64,000 nt of DNA from Glaciecola sp947496235 (GCF_050306235.1 NZ_JBLWFH010000007.1:62001-126000); one strand, 5' to 3'; positions 25,701-35,356 are shown, counted from the first letter of the stretch. The notes: generated by a model from the letters alone, not told the origin. Numbers and translations are program-made.

Positions 25701-26402
25701 TTGTTTACATTTCCAACACCTTTAATTCAAGGTAGTTTTCAAACTAGATATAAACGCTTTTTAGCTGATATTAAGTTACCTGAAAATAAGGTTATTACAG
25801 CACACTGTGCCAATACTGGCGCAATGACTAGCTGTTACTATCCTGATTGCACGGTTTTTTTGTCAAAAAGTGATAATCCAAAACGCAAATTGGCATACTC
25901 TTGGGAGTTAAGTACGGATTTACACGGAAACTTGATCTGCGTTAATACAAGTATAGCGAATAGATTCGTCGAAAACGTGCTTAAAGAAGGGAAAATTTCA
26001 GAATTTCAAGCTTATTCTTATATAAGGCGAGAAGTAAAGTTTGAAGACAGTCGACTAGATTTTTTAATTGAAGATGAAAAATCAAATTATCTTTATCTTG
26101 AAGTAAAGTCTGTCACCCTTGCAGATAGTCATGGCAGTAAATTCCCTGACGCTAAAACGGTGCGAGGACTAAAACATTCATTATCACTCATTAAAGCCAA
26201 GCAAAAAGGTTTTGACGCCTGCCTTGTTTACGTCATCATGCGTAATGGTCAAGATACTTTTCGCCTGGCGTCCGATGTGGATCCCATTTATACCGCTAGT
26301 GTCAAAGAATTAGTCAATTTTGGCATTAAAATTTTAGTCATTTATACGAAAATTACACCACAGAGTATTGAGGTATCTAATTACATACTCATTAATCATT
26401 AA
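25701..26402 (+). CDS. sfsA: Sugar fermentation stimulation protein SfsA
   Basis: Conserved nuclease-like DNA-binding protein of uncertain role. It has the family blocks RYKRFLADI, HCANTGAMT, SYIRREVKFEDSRLDF, YLEVKSVTL and FPDAKTVRGLKHSLSL. The best start is the TTG at 25701, which has AAGGA seven bases upstream and gives 233 residues (E. coli 234); an earlier GTG at 25635 would add a non-conserved basic stretch. It is divergent from pepB and precedes dksA, as in E. coli. Confidence 0.93.
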   Translation: MFTFPTPLIQGSFQTRYKRFLADIKLPENKVITAHCANTGAMTSCYYPDCTVFLSKSDNPKRKLAYSWELSTDLHGNLICVNTSIANRFVENVLKEGKISEFQAYSYIRREVKFEDSRLDFLIEDEKSNYLYLEVKSVTLADSHGSKFPDAKTVRGLKHSLSLIKAKQKGFDACLVYVIMRNGQDTFRLASDVDPIYTASVKELVNFGIKILVIYTKITPQSIEVSNYILINH

Positions 26403-26542
26403 AAAAAGATTGCAATTTCTGAAAAAATGCCCATATTACCGTCCTTAAATTTTTTGAGGAAGTTTGTCTTCCCCAAAGACATGGAGCCGAAACAACAATT
26501 CTGGATAAAAGGATTGTGAGGAATCAAGAGTAGAGAGGGCTT

Positions 26543-26989
26543 ATGCCAACAGAAAAGAATAAATCGATTGGTCTATTAGCACTTGCAGGTTTAGAACCTT
26601 ATCAAGAAAAACCTGACGAAGAGTATATGAATGATGCTCAAATGACGCATTTTAGAAAAATACTCAATGCTTGGCGCGTTCAACTTAGAGAAGAAGTTGA
26701 TAGAACTGTTCATCATATGCAAGATGAGGCTGCAAATTTTCCTGATCCAGTGGATAGAGCAGCGCAGGAAGAAGAATTTAGCTTAGAACTGCGAACTCGA
26801 GACCGAGAGAGAAAGCTCATCAAGAAAATTGAAAAAACCTTAAAACGAATTGAAGAAGACGACTTTGGTTTTTGCGATTCTTGCGGCATTGAAATAGGGA
26901 TTAAACGTCTTGAAGCTCGCCCCACAGCTGATCTTTGCATAGACTGTAAAACAATGGCTGAAATAAAAGAAAAGCAATTACAAGGCTAA
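26543..26989 (+). CDS. dksA: RNA polymerase-binding transcription factor DksA
   Basis: Binds the secondary channel of RNA polymerase and works with ppGpp in the stringent response. The coiled-coil tip acids D68 and D71 (PDPVDRA) and the four-cysteine zinc finger C111, C114, C132, C135 are present. 148 residues compares with 151 in E. coli. It is part of the conserved sfsA-dksA-gluQ-pcnB-folK block. Confidence 0.97.
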   Translation: MPTEKNKSIGLLALAGLEPYQEKPDEEYMNDAQMTHFRKILNAWRVQLREEVDRTVHHMQDEAANFPDPVDRAAQEEEFSLELRTRDRERKLIKKIEKTLKRIEEDDFGFCDSCGIEIGIKRLEARPTADLCIDCKTMAEIKEKQLQG

Positions 26990-26994
26990 TAATA

Positions 26995-27027
26995 GGGTTA
27001 ATTGAGGCCTAATTTCTTGATTAACCC
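26995..27027. terminator. Possible stem-loop after dksA
   Basis: GGGTTAAT (26995-27002) pairs perfectly with ATTAACCC (27020-27027) around a 17-base loop, 6 bases after the dksA stop. No strong T-tract follows, so it may be a weak terminator or a processing site before gluQ. Confidence 0.4.
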
Positions 27028-27058
27028 GCCTTAAAAATAAATTTTAATTTGCTTATCA

Positions 27059-27955
27059 ATGCGAAAAGTCTCTCGATTTGCCCCCTCACCTACTGGGCCT
27101 CTTCACTTTGGATCCCTTGTTTGTGCATTTATTTCTTATGTTATTGCTAAACAAGATGGGGCAGATTGGCTTGTCCGTATTGAAGATCTTGATGAACAAC
27201 GCTGCAAGTCAGAGTATGTTAATTCAATCTTAACAACCTTAGAATCTCATCATCTATTGTGGGATGGTGAAATCATATACCAATCAAAGCGTTCCAACCT
27301 CTACCTGGAATATATAAATGCGCTTAGAGAAGATAATCTTTTATACGGATGTAGCTGTTCCCGCAAAGAAATAAAGCTTCGAAGTAGCTTTTATGATGGA
27401 TTTTGCCGAAATAAACATCTTCCTTTATACGGCAATATTGTTCGGCTTAAAAATGATGATTGTGCTACGAACTTTTATGACCAACATTTGGGACACGCAA
27501 AAGTTGACAGTTATCTTACACTTGAAGATCCTGTGCTACGAAGAGCCGATGGACAGTTTACCTACAACCTTGCTGTCATTGTCGATGACATCGAGCAAAG
27601 CATAACCCAGATTGCAAGAGGCAGTGATTTATTTGAATTAACGCCACTACACATAGAGCTATTTCAACACTTTAATTATAAATCGCCCGAATTTTTTCAT
27701 TTACCCCTTGCCGTACACCAATTGGGGACAAAGTATTCAAAGCAAGCTTATTCTCCACCCATTTCAAATAAAAATGTAATGGACAATTTAAAAAGTTGCG
27801 TGTCCTTTATGGGGGGTAAACCCGATGAAATGTCAGAATTTAACAATGTTGATGAATTAATTGAATGGACAATTTCAAATTGGAATCGTCAAATGCTACC
27901 AAAAGTAAGAGAAATTATCGTTTCACAAACAAATGGCTTATACTTCGCACAGTAA
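27059..27955 (+). CDS. gluQ: Glutamyl-Q tRNA(Asp) synthetase
   Basis: Attaches glutamate to queuosine in the anticodon of tRNA(Asp). It is a truncated GluRS-like catalytic domain with RFAPSPTGPLHFGSL (HIGH-type), SCSRKEI in the zinc-region position, DDIEQSITQIARGSDL and KYSKQ in place of KMSKS. 298 residues is the expected size. Two exact repeat words lie within it: 27491-27498 (GHA in LGHAK) and 27798-27805 (CVS in SCVSF). A GCATGTCC variant starts 7 bases after its stop. Confidence 0.95.
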   Translation: MRKVSRFAPSPTGPLHFGSLVCAFISYVIAKQDGADWLVRIEDLDEQRCKSEYVNSILTTLESHHLLWDGEIIYQSKRSNLYLEYINALREDNLLYGCSCSRKEIKLRSSFYDGFCRNKHLPLYGNIVRLKNDDCATNFYDQHLGHAKVDSYLTLEDPVLRRADGQFTYNLAVIVDDIEQSITQIARGSDLFELTPLHIELFQHFNYKSPEFFHLPLAVHQLGTKYSKQAYSPPISNKNVMDNLKSCVSFMGGKPDEMSEFNNVDELIEWTISNWNRQMLPKVREIIVSQTNGLYFAQ

Positions 27956-27989
27956 AGTATTGCATGTCCCAAGGATTTTTTAAGTTTAA

Positions 27990-29288
27990 ATGTCAAATAC
28001 TAGGTTAACTAAACTCACTCCAACGCGAATACCGAAAAGTCGTCACAACCTAAGATCTAGTGCTTTATCTGAAAACGCTGTAACTGTATTGTCTACACTG
28101 AATGATGCTGGCTTTGACGCTTATGTAGTAGGTGGTTGGGTTAGAGACAGTTTGTTAGGTATGTCCCCCAAAGACGTTGATATAGTAACTAACGCGACGC
28201 CAGAACAGATTAAAGGGCTATTTAAAAACTGCAGGTTAATCGGAAGGCGCTTTAGGTTGGCCCATGTCTATTTTGGTAGAGAGATTCTTGAAGTTGCAAC
28301 ATATCGAGGTCATCACACTGAGGACAGTGACAACGAATTAAGCCAATCTAGTTCCTCAGGTCAACTGGTACGAGATAATGTATTTGGCTCTATAGAAGAA
28401 GATGCTGCTAGACGAGATTTTAGTTTAAATGCGATGTATTTCGATGCTCGAAGCGACTCCATTCTCGACTTTGCAAATGGGATGGCATCTCTAAAAGAGA
28501 AAACTCTAACTATGATCGGGGAGTTAGAAAATAGGTTTACTGAAGATCCCGTTCGAATGCTAAGAGCTGTTAGATTTTCCAATAAACTTGATATGCAAAT
28601 TCCAACCGATATGACACAGGCAATAATCAAGTTTGGACATTTGTTGGCAACAATACCACCAGCCAGATTATTTGAAGAAATTAATAAGTTGTTTTTATCC
28701 GGTAAGGGGCAGAAGGCATTAGATTCGTTGATAGAACTCAGCCTAATGAAACATTTGTTTCCGACTTGGGCAGCTAGTGCTAAATCCAAAGATTCGAAAG
28801 AATATCACTTCGCACGAAAAATGTTGACCAATACAGATGAAAGAATTGCGACTAACAATAGGGTCACTCCCGCTTTTTTGTATGCAACGATTCTTTGGTA
28901 TTCTTTAGAGGAAAAAACAGAAACATTGGTTCAAGAAAGTAACCTGTCTCGATATGATGCGATTAATATTGCTGTTGTTGAAACCTTAACCCTACAGTGT
29001 AAGAGAGTTATGATTCCAAAACGTTTCTCTGTAACCATGCGCGAGATATGGTCGCTACAATACAGATTAACAAGGCGCTTCGGGAAAAAGCCTTTTGCTC
29101 TTATAATGCACGCAAAATTTAGGGCCGCTTATGATTTTCTATGTTTAAGAGCTGAAGTTGAAGGCGGGCAAATGCTTGAGTTGGCCGAATGGTGGACTGA
29201 CTTTCAAAAGGCTGACCAAAATAAAAAACGTCAAATGGTTCTTCCATCCAAATATAAAGGCAAAAGGGCTAAAAATTCAAGGCGATAA
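27990..29288 (+). CDS. pcnB: Poly(A) polymerase I
   Basis: Adds poly(A) tails to RNA and so promotes decay. Its nucleotidyltransferase core has YVVGGWVRDSLLGMSPKDVDIVTNATPEQ with the catalytic DVD, then RRFRLAHV and ARRDFSLNAMYFD. The C-terminal basic tail (KYKGKRAKNSRR) distinguishes PcnB from the CCA-adding enzyme. 432 residues is within the usual range. It is 2 bases upstream of folK, a conserved pair. Confidence 0.95.
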   Translation: MSNTRLTKLTPTRIPKSRHNLRSSALSENAVTVLSTLNDAGFDAYVVGGWVRDSLLGMSPKDVDIVTNATPEQIKGLFKNCRLIGRRFRLAHVYFGREILEVATYRGHHTEDSDNELSQSSSSGQLVRDNVFGSIEEDAARRDFSLNAMYFDARSDSILDFANGMASLKEKTLTMIGELENRFTEDPVRMLRAVRFSNKLDMQIPTDMTQAIIKFGHLLATIPPARLFEEINKLFLSGKGQKALDSLIELSLMKHLFPTWAASAKSKDSKEYHFARKMLTNTDERIATNNRVTPAFLYATILWYSLEEKTETLVQESNLSRYDAINIAVVETLTLQCKRVMIPKRFSVTMREIWSLQYRLTRRFGKKPFALIMHAKFRAAYDFLCLRAEVEGGQMLELAEWWTDFQKADQNKKRQMVLPSKYKGKRAKNSRR

Positions 29289-29290
29289 TT

Positions 29291-29809
29291 ATGTTATTAG
29301 ATATAGCTTACATTGGATTGGGTAGTAATTTAAAAAATCCCAGCCAGCAAATTAAAGACGCTTTACGAGAACTCCATCAAAGCTCAAATATTTGTGTACA
29401 AGCTTGTTCTCATTTGTATAAAAGTAAACCTCTAGGCCCACAAAATCAGCCTCTTTATACCAACGCTGTGTGTAAATTAAACACTTCATTATCTCCCATT
29501 GAACTTCTCGATGTATTACAAAGTATTGAAACAAACCATAAAAGAGAACGAAATGGCGAAAAATGGGGGCCTAGAACCCTAGATCTGGATATATTGTTAT
29601 TTAATCAAGAGCGAATAAATTGCGAAAGATTAAAAGTGCCCCATATAGGCATGCAACACAGGGAATTTGTATTAGTACCTTTATTTGAAATCGCTCCGGA
29701 TTTAGTCATGCATGACGGCAGAAGTCTGGCAGCATGGATCAACGACTGTGATTTAAACGGCTTAAAACGCCTGAACAATAAAATAGATTTCGCCAGCATA
29801 GCGGCTTAA
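29291..29809 (+). CDS. folK: 2-amino-4-hydroxy-6-hydroxymethyldihydropteridine pyrophosphokinase
   Basis: Folate-pathway kinase transferring pyrophosphate from ATP to the pterin. It has YIGLGSNLKNP at the start and the signature RNGEKWGPRTLDLDILLF, and ends with HIGMQHREFVLVPLFEIAPDL. 172 residues is typical. It is almost contiguous with pcnB. Two repeat words lie in the 53 bases after its stop, before panB. Confidence 0.96.
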   Translation: MLLDIAYIGLGSNLKNPSQQIKDALRELHQSSNICVQACSHLYKSKPLGPQNQPLYTNAVCKLNTSLSPIELLDVLQSIETNHKRERNGEKWGPRTLDLDILLFNQERINCERLKVPHIGMQHREFVLVPLFEIAPDLVMHDGRSLAAWINDCDLNGLKRLNNKIDFASIAA

Positions 29810-29827
29810 TTATTTAATAATTACTTG

Positions 29828-29861
29828 GGACACTCAGTTTATTTAAGGAATTTGGACACGC
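29828..29861. repeat. Dispersed repeat pair in the panB leader
   Basis: GGACACTC (29828-29835) and GGACACGC (29854-29861), same orientation, 26 bases apart. The second ends 1 base before the panB ATG, so it occupies the ribosome-binding position; its GGA could itself pair with 16S rRNA, while an AAGGA lies further upstream. Confidence 0.75.
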
Positions 29862-29862
29862 A

Positions 29863-30657
29863 ATGAAAAAAGTGACAGTTTCGACCCTAACAAAAATGAA
29901 GCAAGAAGGTGAAAAAATTGCTTGTCTTACAGCGTACGATGCTAGTTTCGCTAAGCTTTTCGATACTTCTGGGGTAGAAGTATTGCTGATTGGCGATTCT
30001 TTGGGGATGGTATTAAAAGGTGAGGACGATACCCTTTCAGTCAGTGTTGAAGAGATTGCTTATCATGTAAAAAGTGTCAGAGCAGGAACTAATAAATCAA
30101 TGGTTGTCGCTGATATGCCATTTATGAGCTATTCCACACCTGAATTGGCTTGTACAAACGCCGCAAAATTAATGGCCAATGGCGCGAATATGGTAAAGCT
30201 CGAAGGTGGTGACTGGTTATATGAAACCATAAAACAATTGGTTGAAAGAGGTGTACCTGTATGTGGACATCTTGGCTTGACCCCTCAATCAGTGAATGTG
30301 TTTGGTGGTTTCAAAGTTCAAGGCAGAAACTCTGAACAAGCCGAAGCCCTCCTTCAGAGTGCAAAGCAGCTTGAACAAGCAGGGATTCAATTGCTTGTAT
30401 TAGAATGTGTACCTCAATCCTTGGCTGAACACATCAGTCAAAATTTGAGTGTCCCAGTAATCGGCATTGGGGCGGGAGCAGATACAGATGGGCAAATTTT
30501 AGTCATGCATGACATGATAGGAGTAAGTGCCAATTATATGCCTAAGTTCTCCAAAGATTTTTTGGCAGAAACAGGTAGTATCTCAAAAGCCGTTGAAGCT
30601 TATGTATCAGCAGTAAAATCTGGTGATTTTCCCAGTAATGAACACTCTTTTGATTAA
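29863..30657 (+). CDS. panB: 3-methyl-2-oxobutanoate hydroxymethyltransferase
   Basis: First committed step of pantothenate synthesis, making ketopantoate. It has LTAYDASFAKLFD, LLIGDSLGMV, the metal-binding DMPFMSY, KLEGG and GHLGLTPQSVN. 264 residues is exactly standard. It forms an operon with panC 17 bases downstream. A GAGTGTCC word (30447-30454) encodes LSV in a conserved strand before the IGIGAG motif. Confidence 0.97.
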   Translation: MKKVTVSTLTKMKQEGEKIACLTAYDASFAKLFDTSGVEVLLIGDSLGMVLKGEDDTLSVSVEEIAYHVKSVRAGTNKSMVVADMPFMSYSTPELACTNAAKLMANGANMVKLEGGDWLYETIKQLVERGVPVCGHLGLTPQSVNVFGGFKVQGRNSEQAEALLQSAKQLEQAGIQLLVLECVPQSLAEHISQNLSVPVIGIGAGADTDGQILVMHDMIGVSANYMPKFSKDFLAETGSISKAVEAYVSAVKSGDFPSNEHSFD

Positions 30658-30674
30658 TGTAGAATTTAGCAACA

Positions 30675-31523
30675 ATGAAGATAGTTGAAAACATTTTAGA
30701 ATTACGTGAGTTAAGACGCCAGTGGCAAATAGATGGAGAGAAAATTGCTTTTGTTCCCACAATGGGAAATTTGCATAATGGACATCTTAAGCTCGTTAAA
30801 GAAGCGCAAAAAAAAGCCTCAAAGGTCGTAGTATCAATCTTTGTAAATCCTCTACAATTTGGTCCAGATGAAGATTTAGATGCTTATCCAAGAACAATAA
30901 AAGAAGACACCGAAAATCTAGAGAAACTGGGCGTTGATCTATTATTTTTACCAAAAACACAAGATATATACCCCAGAGGTTTAGAACAACAAACATTTGT
31001 TGAAGTGCCCGGTATTTCTTACATGATTTGTGGTGCTAGTCGCCCTGGACATTTCAGAGGCGTTGCGACCATTGTTTGTAAACTATTTAATATGGTACAA
31101 CCAAATCAAGCTTATTTTGGCAAAAAAGATTTTCAACAGCTGCAAGTAATTCGAGCTATGGTGACAGATCTTTCCATGAATTTAGAAATTTACGGCGTTG
31201 ATACAGAACGAGATTCATCTGGATTAGCTTTAAGTTCCAGAAATAACTACTTAAACGAAAATGAAAAACAAATTGCGCCTAATTTGTATAAAACGATCTG
31301 CACTGTTTCCGATAAACTGACTTCGGGAAGAAAAGACTACTCTAAAATCATTACAGAAGCTAAAGAAGCACTGGGCGAATTTGGATTTAAAACCGATTAT
31401 ATTGAAATAAGATGTGCCAACACATTGATGTTACCCAGCTATGAAGATAAAGAATTGGTTGTCTTAGCCGCGGCTTTTCTCGGAAAAACCAGACTTATAG
31501 ACAACCTTCAAGTATCTCTTTAA
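30675..31523 (+). CDS. panC: Pantothenate synthetase
   Basis: Joins pantoate and beta-alanine using ATP. It has the HIGH-type motif PTMGNLHNGHLKLV, SIFVNPLQFGPDEDLDAYPRT, RPGHFRGVATIV, YFGKKDFQQL and SSRNNYL. 282 residues is normal. It is the second gene of panBC. Its stop codon overlaps the convergent hemB stop through a shared TTAA. Confidence 0.97.
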   Translation: MKIVENILELRELRRQWQIDGEKIAFVPTMGNLHNGHLKLVKEAQKKASKVVVSIFVNPLQFGPDEDLDAYPRTIKEDTENLEKLGVDLLFLPKTQDIYPRGLEQQTFVEVPGISYMICGASRPGHFRGVATIVCKLFNMVQPNQAYFGKKDFQQLQVIRAMVTDLSMNLEIYGVDTERDSSGLALSSRNNYLNENEKQIAPNLYKTICTVSDKLTSGRKDYSKIITEAKEALGEFGFKTDYIEIRCANTLMLPSYEDKELVVLAAAFLGKTRLIDNLQVSL

Positions 31524-32515
31524 GAATCCGTAGCCAATAGTTTTGCGGCATCTTTGGCGAAATAGGTCAAGATGCCATCTGCGCCAGCTCTTTTAAATGC
31601 TAATAGTGATTCCATCATCACTTTCTCTTTATTTAGCCAGCCCGCATTGAAGGCAGCCACGTGCATCGCATATTCTCCACTGACTTGGTAAGCGAAAGTA
31701 GGCACTGAAAACTCAGTTTTACAACGTCTTACAATGTCTAAATATGGCATCCCAGGCTTCACCATTACCATGTCAGCGCCTTCCTCTAAATCCATTCCAA
31801 TTTCTTGTAAAGCCTCATCACTATTGGCAGGATTCATTTGATAAGTAGACTTATCGCCGCCTTTTAAATTAGATGCTGAGCCTACAGCATCTCTAAAGGG
31901 GCCATAGTAACTGGATGCATATTTTGCTGAATAGGCCATGATGCAAGTATTTATAAATCCGTTTTCCTCAAGATTAGACCGAATTTTACCCACTCGCCCA
32001 TCCATCATATCAGAGGGTGCCACAACATCTACGCCAGCTTCTGCGTGACTTAACGCTTGTTTTACAAGGGTTTCAGAGGTGAGGTCATTTAGGACGTATC
32101 CGTGTTCGTCAATAATGCCATCTTGACCATGGGTAGTAAATGGATCCAGCGCTACATCTGAGATCAAAATAATGTCATCACCAAATCGGCTTTTTAATTC
32201 TCGAATTGCCGCTTGCGCTAAACCGTCGGTATTAAAAGATTCTTCCGCTAACAATGATTTTTTACTTTGTGAAACGACTGGAAATAATGCGAAACTTTTC
32301 ACACCGTAGGACACGCAATCTTTTACTTCCTCTATTAAAAGATCCAAACTAAAACGATAAATGCCGGGCATTGAATCGACAGGCTCTTTTCGCTGCTCCC
32401 CTTCCAAAACAAACATCGGAAAAATTAAATCGCTAGCTTGGAGCGAGTTTTCTGTGACTAATTGGCGAATTGCCTGCGTTCTGCGCAATCTTCTTGGTCT
32501 ATGGTTAGGAAACAT
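31520..32515 (-). CDS. hemB: Delta-aminolevulinic acid dehydratase (porphobilinogen synthase)
   Basis: Condenses two 5-aminolevulinate into porphobilinogen in heme synthesis. It has the active-site lysine in MVMVKPGMPYLD, another in KYASSYYGPFRDAVGSA and metal-region DVALDPFTTHGQDG. The zinc-cysteine cluster is replaced by the DxALD-type Mg-dependent version. 331 residues fits. A GGACACGC copy at 32309-32316 encodes CVS in KDCVSYGVK-like context. Confidence 0.95.
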   Translation of the reverse strand: MFPNHRPRRLRRTQAIRQLVTENSLQASDLIFPMFVLEGEQRKEPVDSMPGIYRFSLDLLIEEVKDCVSYGVKSFALFPVVSQSKKSLLAEESFNTDGLAQAAIRELKSRFGDDIILISDVALDPFTTHGQDGIIDEHGYVLNDLTSETLVKQALSHAEAGVDVVAPSDMMDGRVGKIRSNLEENGFINTCIMAYSAKYASSYYGPFRDAVGSASNLKGGDKSTYQMNPANSDEALQEIGMDLEEGADMVMVKPGMPYLDIVRRCKTEFSVPTFAYQVSGEYAMHVAAFNAGWLNKEKVMMESLLAFKRAGADGILTYFAKDAAKLLATDS

Positions 32516-32655
32516 ATAGAGGCTTAGTTTATGTTAATTGATGTGTATTATGCAGCAGAGTAAATAGGATTGCGACCCTTTGTCAGCGCTAAATCAGCCT
32601 GTTTTTAAGGTAAAACCTTTGATAGTGGAAGAGCAGACTTAATCAACAAACCTTT

Positions 32656-32682
32656 GCGTGTCCCAAAAAAAATTGAGTGTCC
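32656..32682. repeat. Dispersed repeat pair after the GGDEF gene
   Basis: GCGTGTCC (32656-32663) and GAGTGTCC (32675-32682), same orientation, 19 bases apart, the nearer one starting 9 bases beyond the stop of the minus-strand GGDEF gene. The rest of the 176-base gap before hemB shows nothing I can name. Confidence 0.75.
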
Positions 32683-32691
32683 TAGGTTATA

Positions 32692-34569
32692 TTAGTAATC
32701 TTCGGCAATCACAACATTGCGGCCATTTTGCTTTGCCTGGTAAAGCAACTTATCTGCAAATCCAAACAATAATTTTTGTTCATCTTCAGTCGCCACAACT
32801 CTGCTAGTTACGCCTATACTCACGGTAAACGACAGATGTTTACTTTGATATTTTGTATCGTGCTCTTCAGTCGCTTTACGAATGTTTTCCATAAGCTTTT
32901 TAGCACCAGACAGGTCCGTATTCGGTAAAAGTGCGACAAATTCTTCGCCGCCATAACGACAAATAACATCGGCGGGACGCTTAATGTTTTGTTGCAAGAT
33001 AATGGCGAAAGTTTTTAAGCATTCATCGCCTGCCAGATGACCAAATTCATCGTTTACCTTTTTGAAATAGTCAATATCCAAAACAGCGACTGACAATGGT
33101 GTTCTTTCTCGTCGGCTACGTCGAATTTCAGCGATATATCGTTTATCAAAATAACGTCTATTCATTAACCCAGTCAGAGGATCTATTGCACTTAATCGCT
33201 CAAGTTCATTATTGGCTTCAGATAACTCTCTTAACGCAATTTCTAGTTCTAGGGTTCGCTCTTCAACTCTGTATTCAAGCTCTTGCTTGGCTTTTTCTTG
33301 GACACGCAAAAGATCATCTTTGGCCAAAATTGCTTGGCGCTCGCTTTCTATTGCAGAAGCCCTTGCAGTTTCAGTTTCTTTATATTGACTACTGAAACTC
33401 ATCGCTAACGCTAGGGCCAGAAGCATAGTCTCAGTAATTGCCCCAACCATTAACAAATAACTGCCATCAATAGGAAACTCATAAAGCCCTAAGTTTTCAA
33501 AGGTCGTTGTTAACCCACTTAGCAATAAGACTCCCCAAGCAGCGGTAAAAAACTGCGCAACCAAGCTTCCATTTATTGCGAGACTTACTGCTGACACCAC
33601 AATGAAAGGAGCCGACAGGGCAATCATTAACAAAACTCCCTTTATCATGATTTCATAAGGGAATATTGAACTCGCGAAAAACATAATGAAACAGACGTAC
33701 TTGATAGCATTTAAGGTTAAATAAAGCCGTTTACTCGTTCGTTTTAATTCTAAGATATCGACTGATAATTGAATGATTAACGCGATTGTTAGACAGGCAA
33801 AAAATAAAATGGCGCGCTCTTGAAACCAAATATTGTCTGGCCAGAAGAATCGAAAACTCACGCCATGTAAGGTCGCCACTACCATCGCAAAACAAAATAC
33901 ATAACAAGTATAGATACCAGCGGTCTTGTTTTTTGTAGTAGCAAAAATAAATAAGTTCGCTACTGCCATTGCCATCATGTAGCCAAAAAATAACCCAATA
34001 AATAGTTTGTGCGCACCGCTATATTCCAAGAAGTCAGAGTCTAGCCAAATGCGCATAGGCATTTTTACCGGCCCTTTAGTACTGACTTTAAAATATATAT
34101 CTATGCGTTTAATATTTTCAGGAATCGGTAGCAAAAATTGCTCGTATTGTACTGGTCTATACTCAAAGTTTTGCGCATCACCGACAGTATAGGTCGCAAC
34201 GATTTCTTGTGTATCAGCATCTATCATCCAAATATCAACATGATCTAATAGTCCGTAGTTGATTTCCATTAAGTAAGATAAGGATGGATTAGGTGTTTTG
34301 AAATTAGCTTTAAACCAATACGGGTTTTTCGATACCCCGGAGTTTCTCTTAGTCGCTTTTTCCCACTTATCCTCCGACAATTCCAATACTTGGGGGAGTT
34401 CAAGAAACTGCTGGGTTTGTTCATAGTAAAAAAGTTCCGGTGCAACACTTGCATCAGAACCTTTCTTAGTTAAAGCCATAGTAAGCAATAACAAACTTAA
34501 ACCAAAAAGAAATACTATACCGGCTATCCAAGAGCTCTTATTTCTGGCTAAGATATGGTTTGCTTCCAT
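32692..34569 (-). CDS. Membrane-bound diguanylate cyclase with periplasmic sensor and 7 membrane helices
   Basis: Predicted sensory diguanylate cyclase. From the N-terminus: one membrane anchor, a periplasmic 7TMR-DISM-type beta-sandwich (PYWFKANFKTP...), a block of about seven hydrophobic segments, a coiled-coil linker and a GGDEF domain with DIDYFKKVND and CRYGGEEFVALLP. The RPAD sequence before it is a plausible I-site (RxxD). I chose the ATG at 34569, with AAGGA upstream and 1 base after the tatD stop; a longer start would overlap tatD by 77 bases. A GGACACGC copy at 33300-33307 encodes RVQ in the coiled coil. Confidence 0.9.
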   Translation of the reverse strand: MEANHILARNKSSWIAGIVFLFGLSLLLLTMALTKKGSDASVAPELFYYEQTQQFLELPQVLELSEDKWEKATKRNSGVSKNPYWFKANFKTPNPSLSYLMEINYGLLDHVDIWMIDADTQEIVATYTVGDAQNFEYRPVQYEQFLLPIPENIKRIDIYFKVSTKGPVKMPMRIWLDSDFLEYSGAHKLFIGLFFGYMMAMAVANLFIFATTKNKTAGIYTCYVFCFAMVVATLHGVSFRFFWPDNIWFQERAILFFACLTIALIIQLSVDILELKRTSKRLYLTLNAIKYVCFIMFFASSIFPYEIMIKGVLLMIALSAPFIVVSAVSLAINGSLVAQFFTAAWGVLLLSGLTTTFENLGLYEFPIDGSYLLMVGAITETMLLALALAMSFSSQYKETETARASAIESERQAILAKDDLLRVQEKAKQELEYRVEERTLELEIALRELSEANNELERLSAIDPLTGLMNRRYFDKRYIAEIRRSRRERTPLSVAVLDIDYFKKVNDEFGHLAGDECLKTFAIILQQNIKRPADVICRYGGEEFVALLPNTDLSGAKKLMENIRKATEEHDTKYQSKHLSFTVSIGVTSRVVATEDEQKLLFGFADKLLYQAKQNGRNVVIAEDY

Positions 34570-34570
34570 T

Positions 34571-35356
34571 TCAGTCCTTAAATGCTGAAAATAATTTAAA
34601 CGCGTTTTGCTTAGTCTTCGATAGTATTCTATCGGCATTTTCACCAATTATTTCAGCTATTTCTTGTGAAACATGAATAATGTTTTCAGGTACATTGATA
34701 CGGCTTTTCGATTTTAAGGTTTTTGGAAAGAGGTATGGAGAATCGGTTTCTAATAACATTCTTTCAAGAGGAAGAGAACCAACAGCTTCTCTTAAGTCAA
34801 TGCCTCTTTTTAAATCACATACCCAACCTGTGACCCCAATATAGCATCCTAAAGAGAGATATTGAGTTAATTGAGCTTGATTGCCGGTGAAACAATGAGC
34901 AATTTTAAATTTTGTATTTTTTGCGTGTCCCGTTAATAATTCAACCTGAGTATCAAAGGCATCCCTTTCATGTAGATAAAGGCCCAAGTTATGGGTGGAT
35001 GCCAATTCAATTTGCTCTTTGAACGCAAAAATCTGTTGTTCAGGCGTAGAAAAGTTACGATTAAAGTCCAATCCGCATTCGCCAATTGCAGCAAAATGAG
35101 GGACATCAATTAACCCCATTAAAATATTTTTTGAATCGGCATTCCATTCTTTTGCATGATGAGGATGGACACCCGCAGTGAAATAAAGAGAAATGGGACA
35201 GGTATTGAAGTTTTCGCAAAACTCTTTTGCTTTGACCGCTTCTTCAAGGTTACTTGATATAATCAGAATGCCTTCGACACCAGCTTTATAGGCTGCTAAT
35301 AAAACAGCTTCGGGGTCAAACCTCTTGTCAAATAAATTGACCCCAATATCAAACAC
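34571..35356 (-). CDS. tatD: TatD-family metal-dependent DNase
   Basis: TIM-barrel metallohydrolase linked to DNA quality control and once to Tat transport. It keeps the metal ligands in GVHPHHAKEW, GECGLDF, HERDAFD, IAHCFTG and the aspartate of LLETDSPYL. 261 residues is standard. The start is a GTG (35354-35356), 2 bases after the upstream stop. Operon with tatABC, as in E. coli. A GCGTGTCC word at 34923-34930 encodes GHA in TGHAKN. Confidence 0.94.
   Translation of the reverse strand: MFDIGVNLFDKRFDPEAVLLAAYKAGVEGILIISSNLEEAVKAKEFCENFNTCPISLYFTAGVHPHHAKEWNADSKNILMGLIDVPHFAAIGECGLDFNRNFSTPEQQIFAFKEQIELASTHNLGLYLHERDAFDTQVELLTGHAKNTKFKIAHCFTGNQAQLTQYLSLGCYIGVTGWVCDLKRGIDLREAVGSLPLERMLLETDSPYLFPKTLKSKSRINVPENIIHVSQEIAEIIGENADRILSKTKQNAFKLFSAFKD

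Noticed and set aside
34570..34647. Longer N-terminus for the membrane GGDEF protein
   Set aside because: It would overlap tatD by 77 bases, while the ATG at 34569 has a good Shine-Dalgarno and starts just after the tatD stop.
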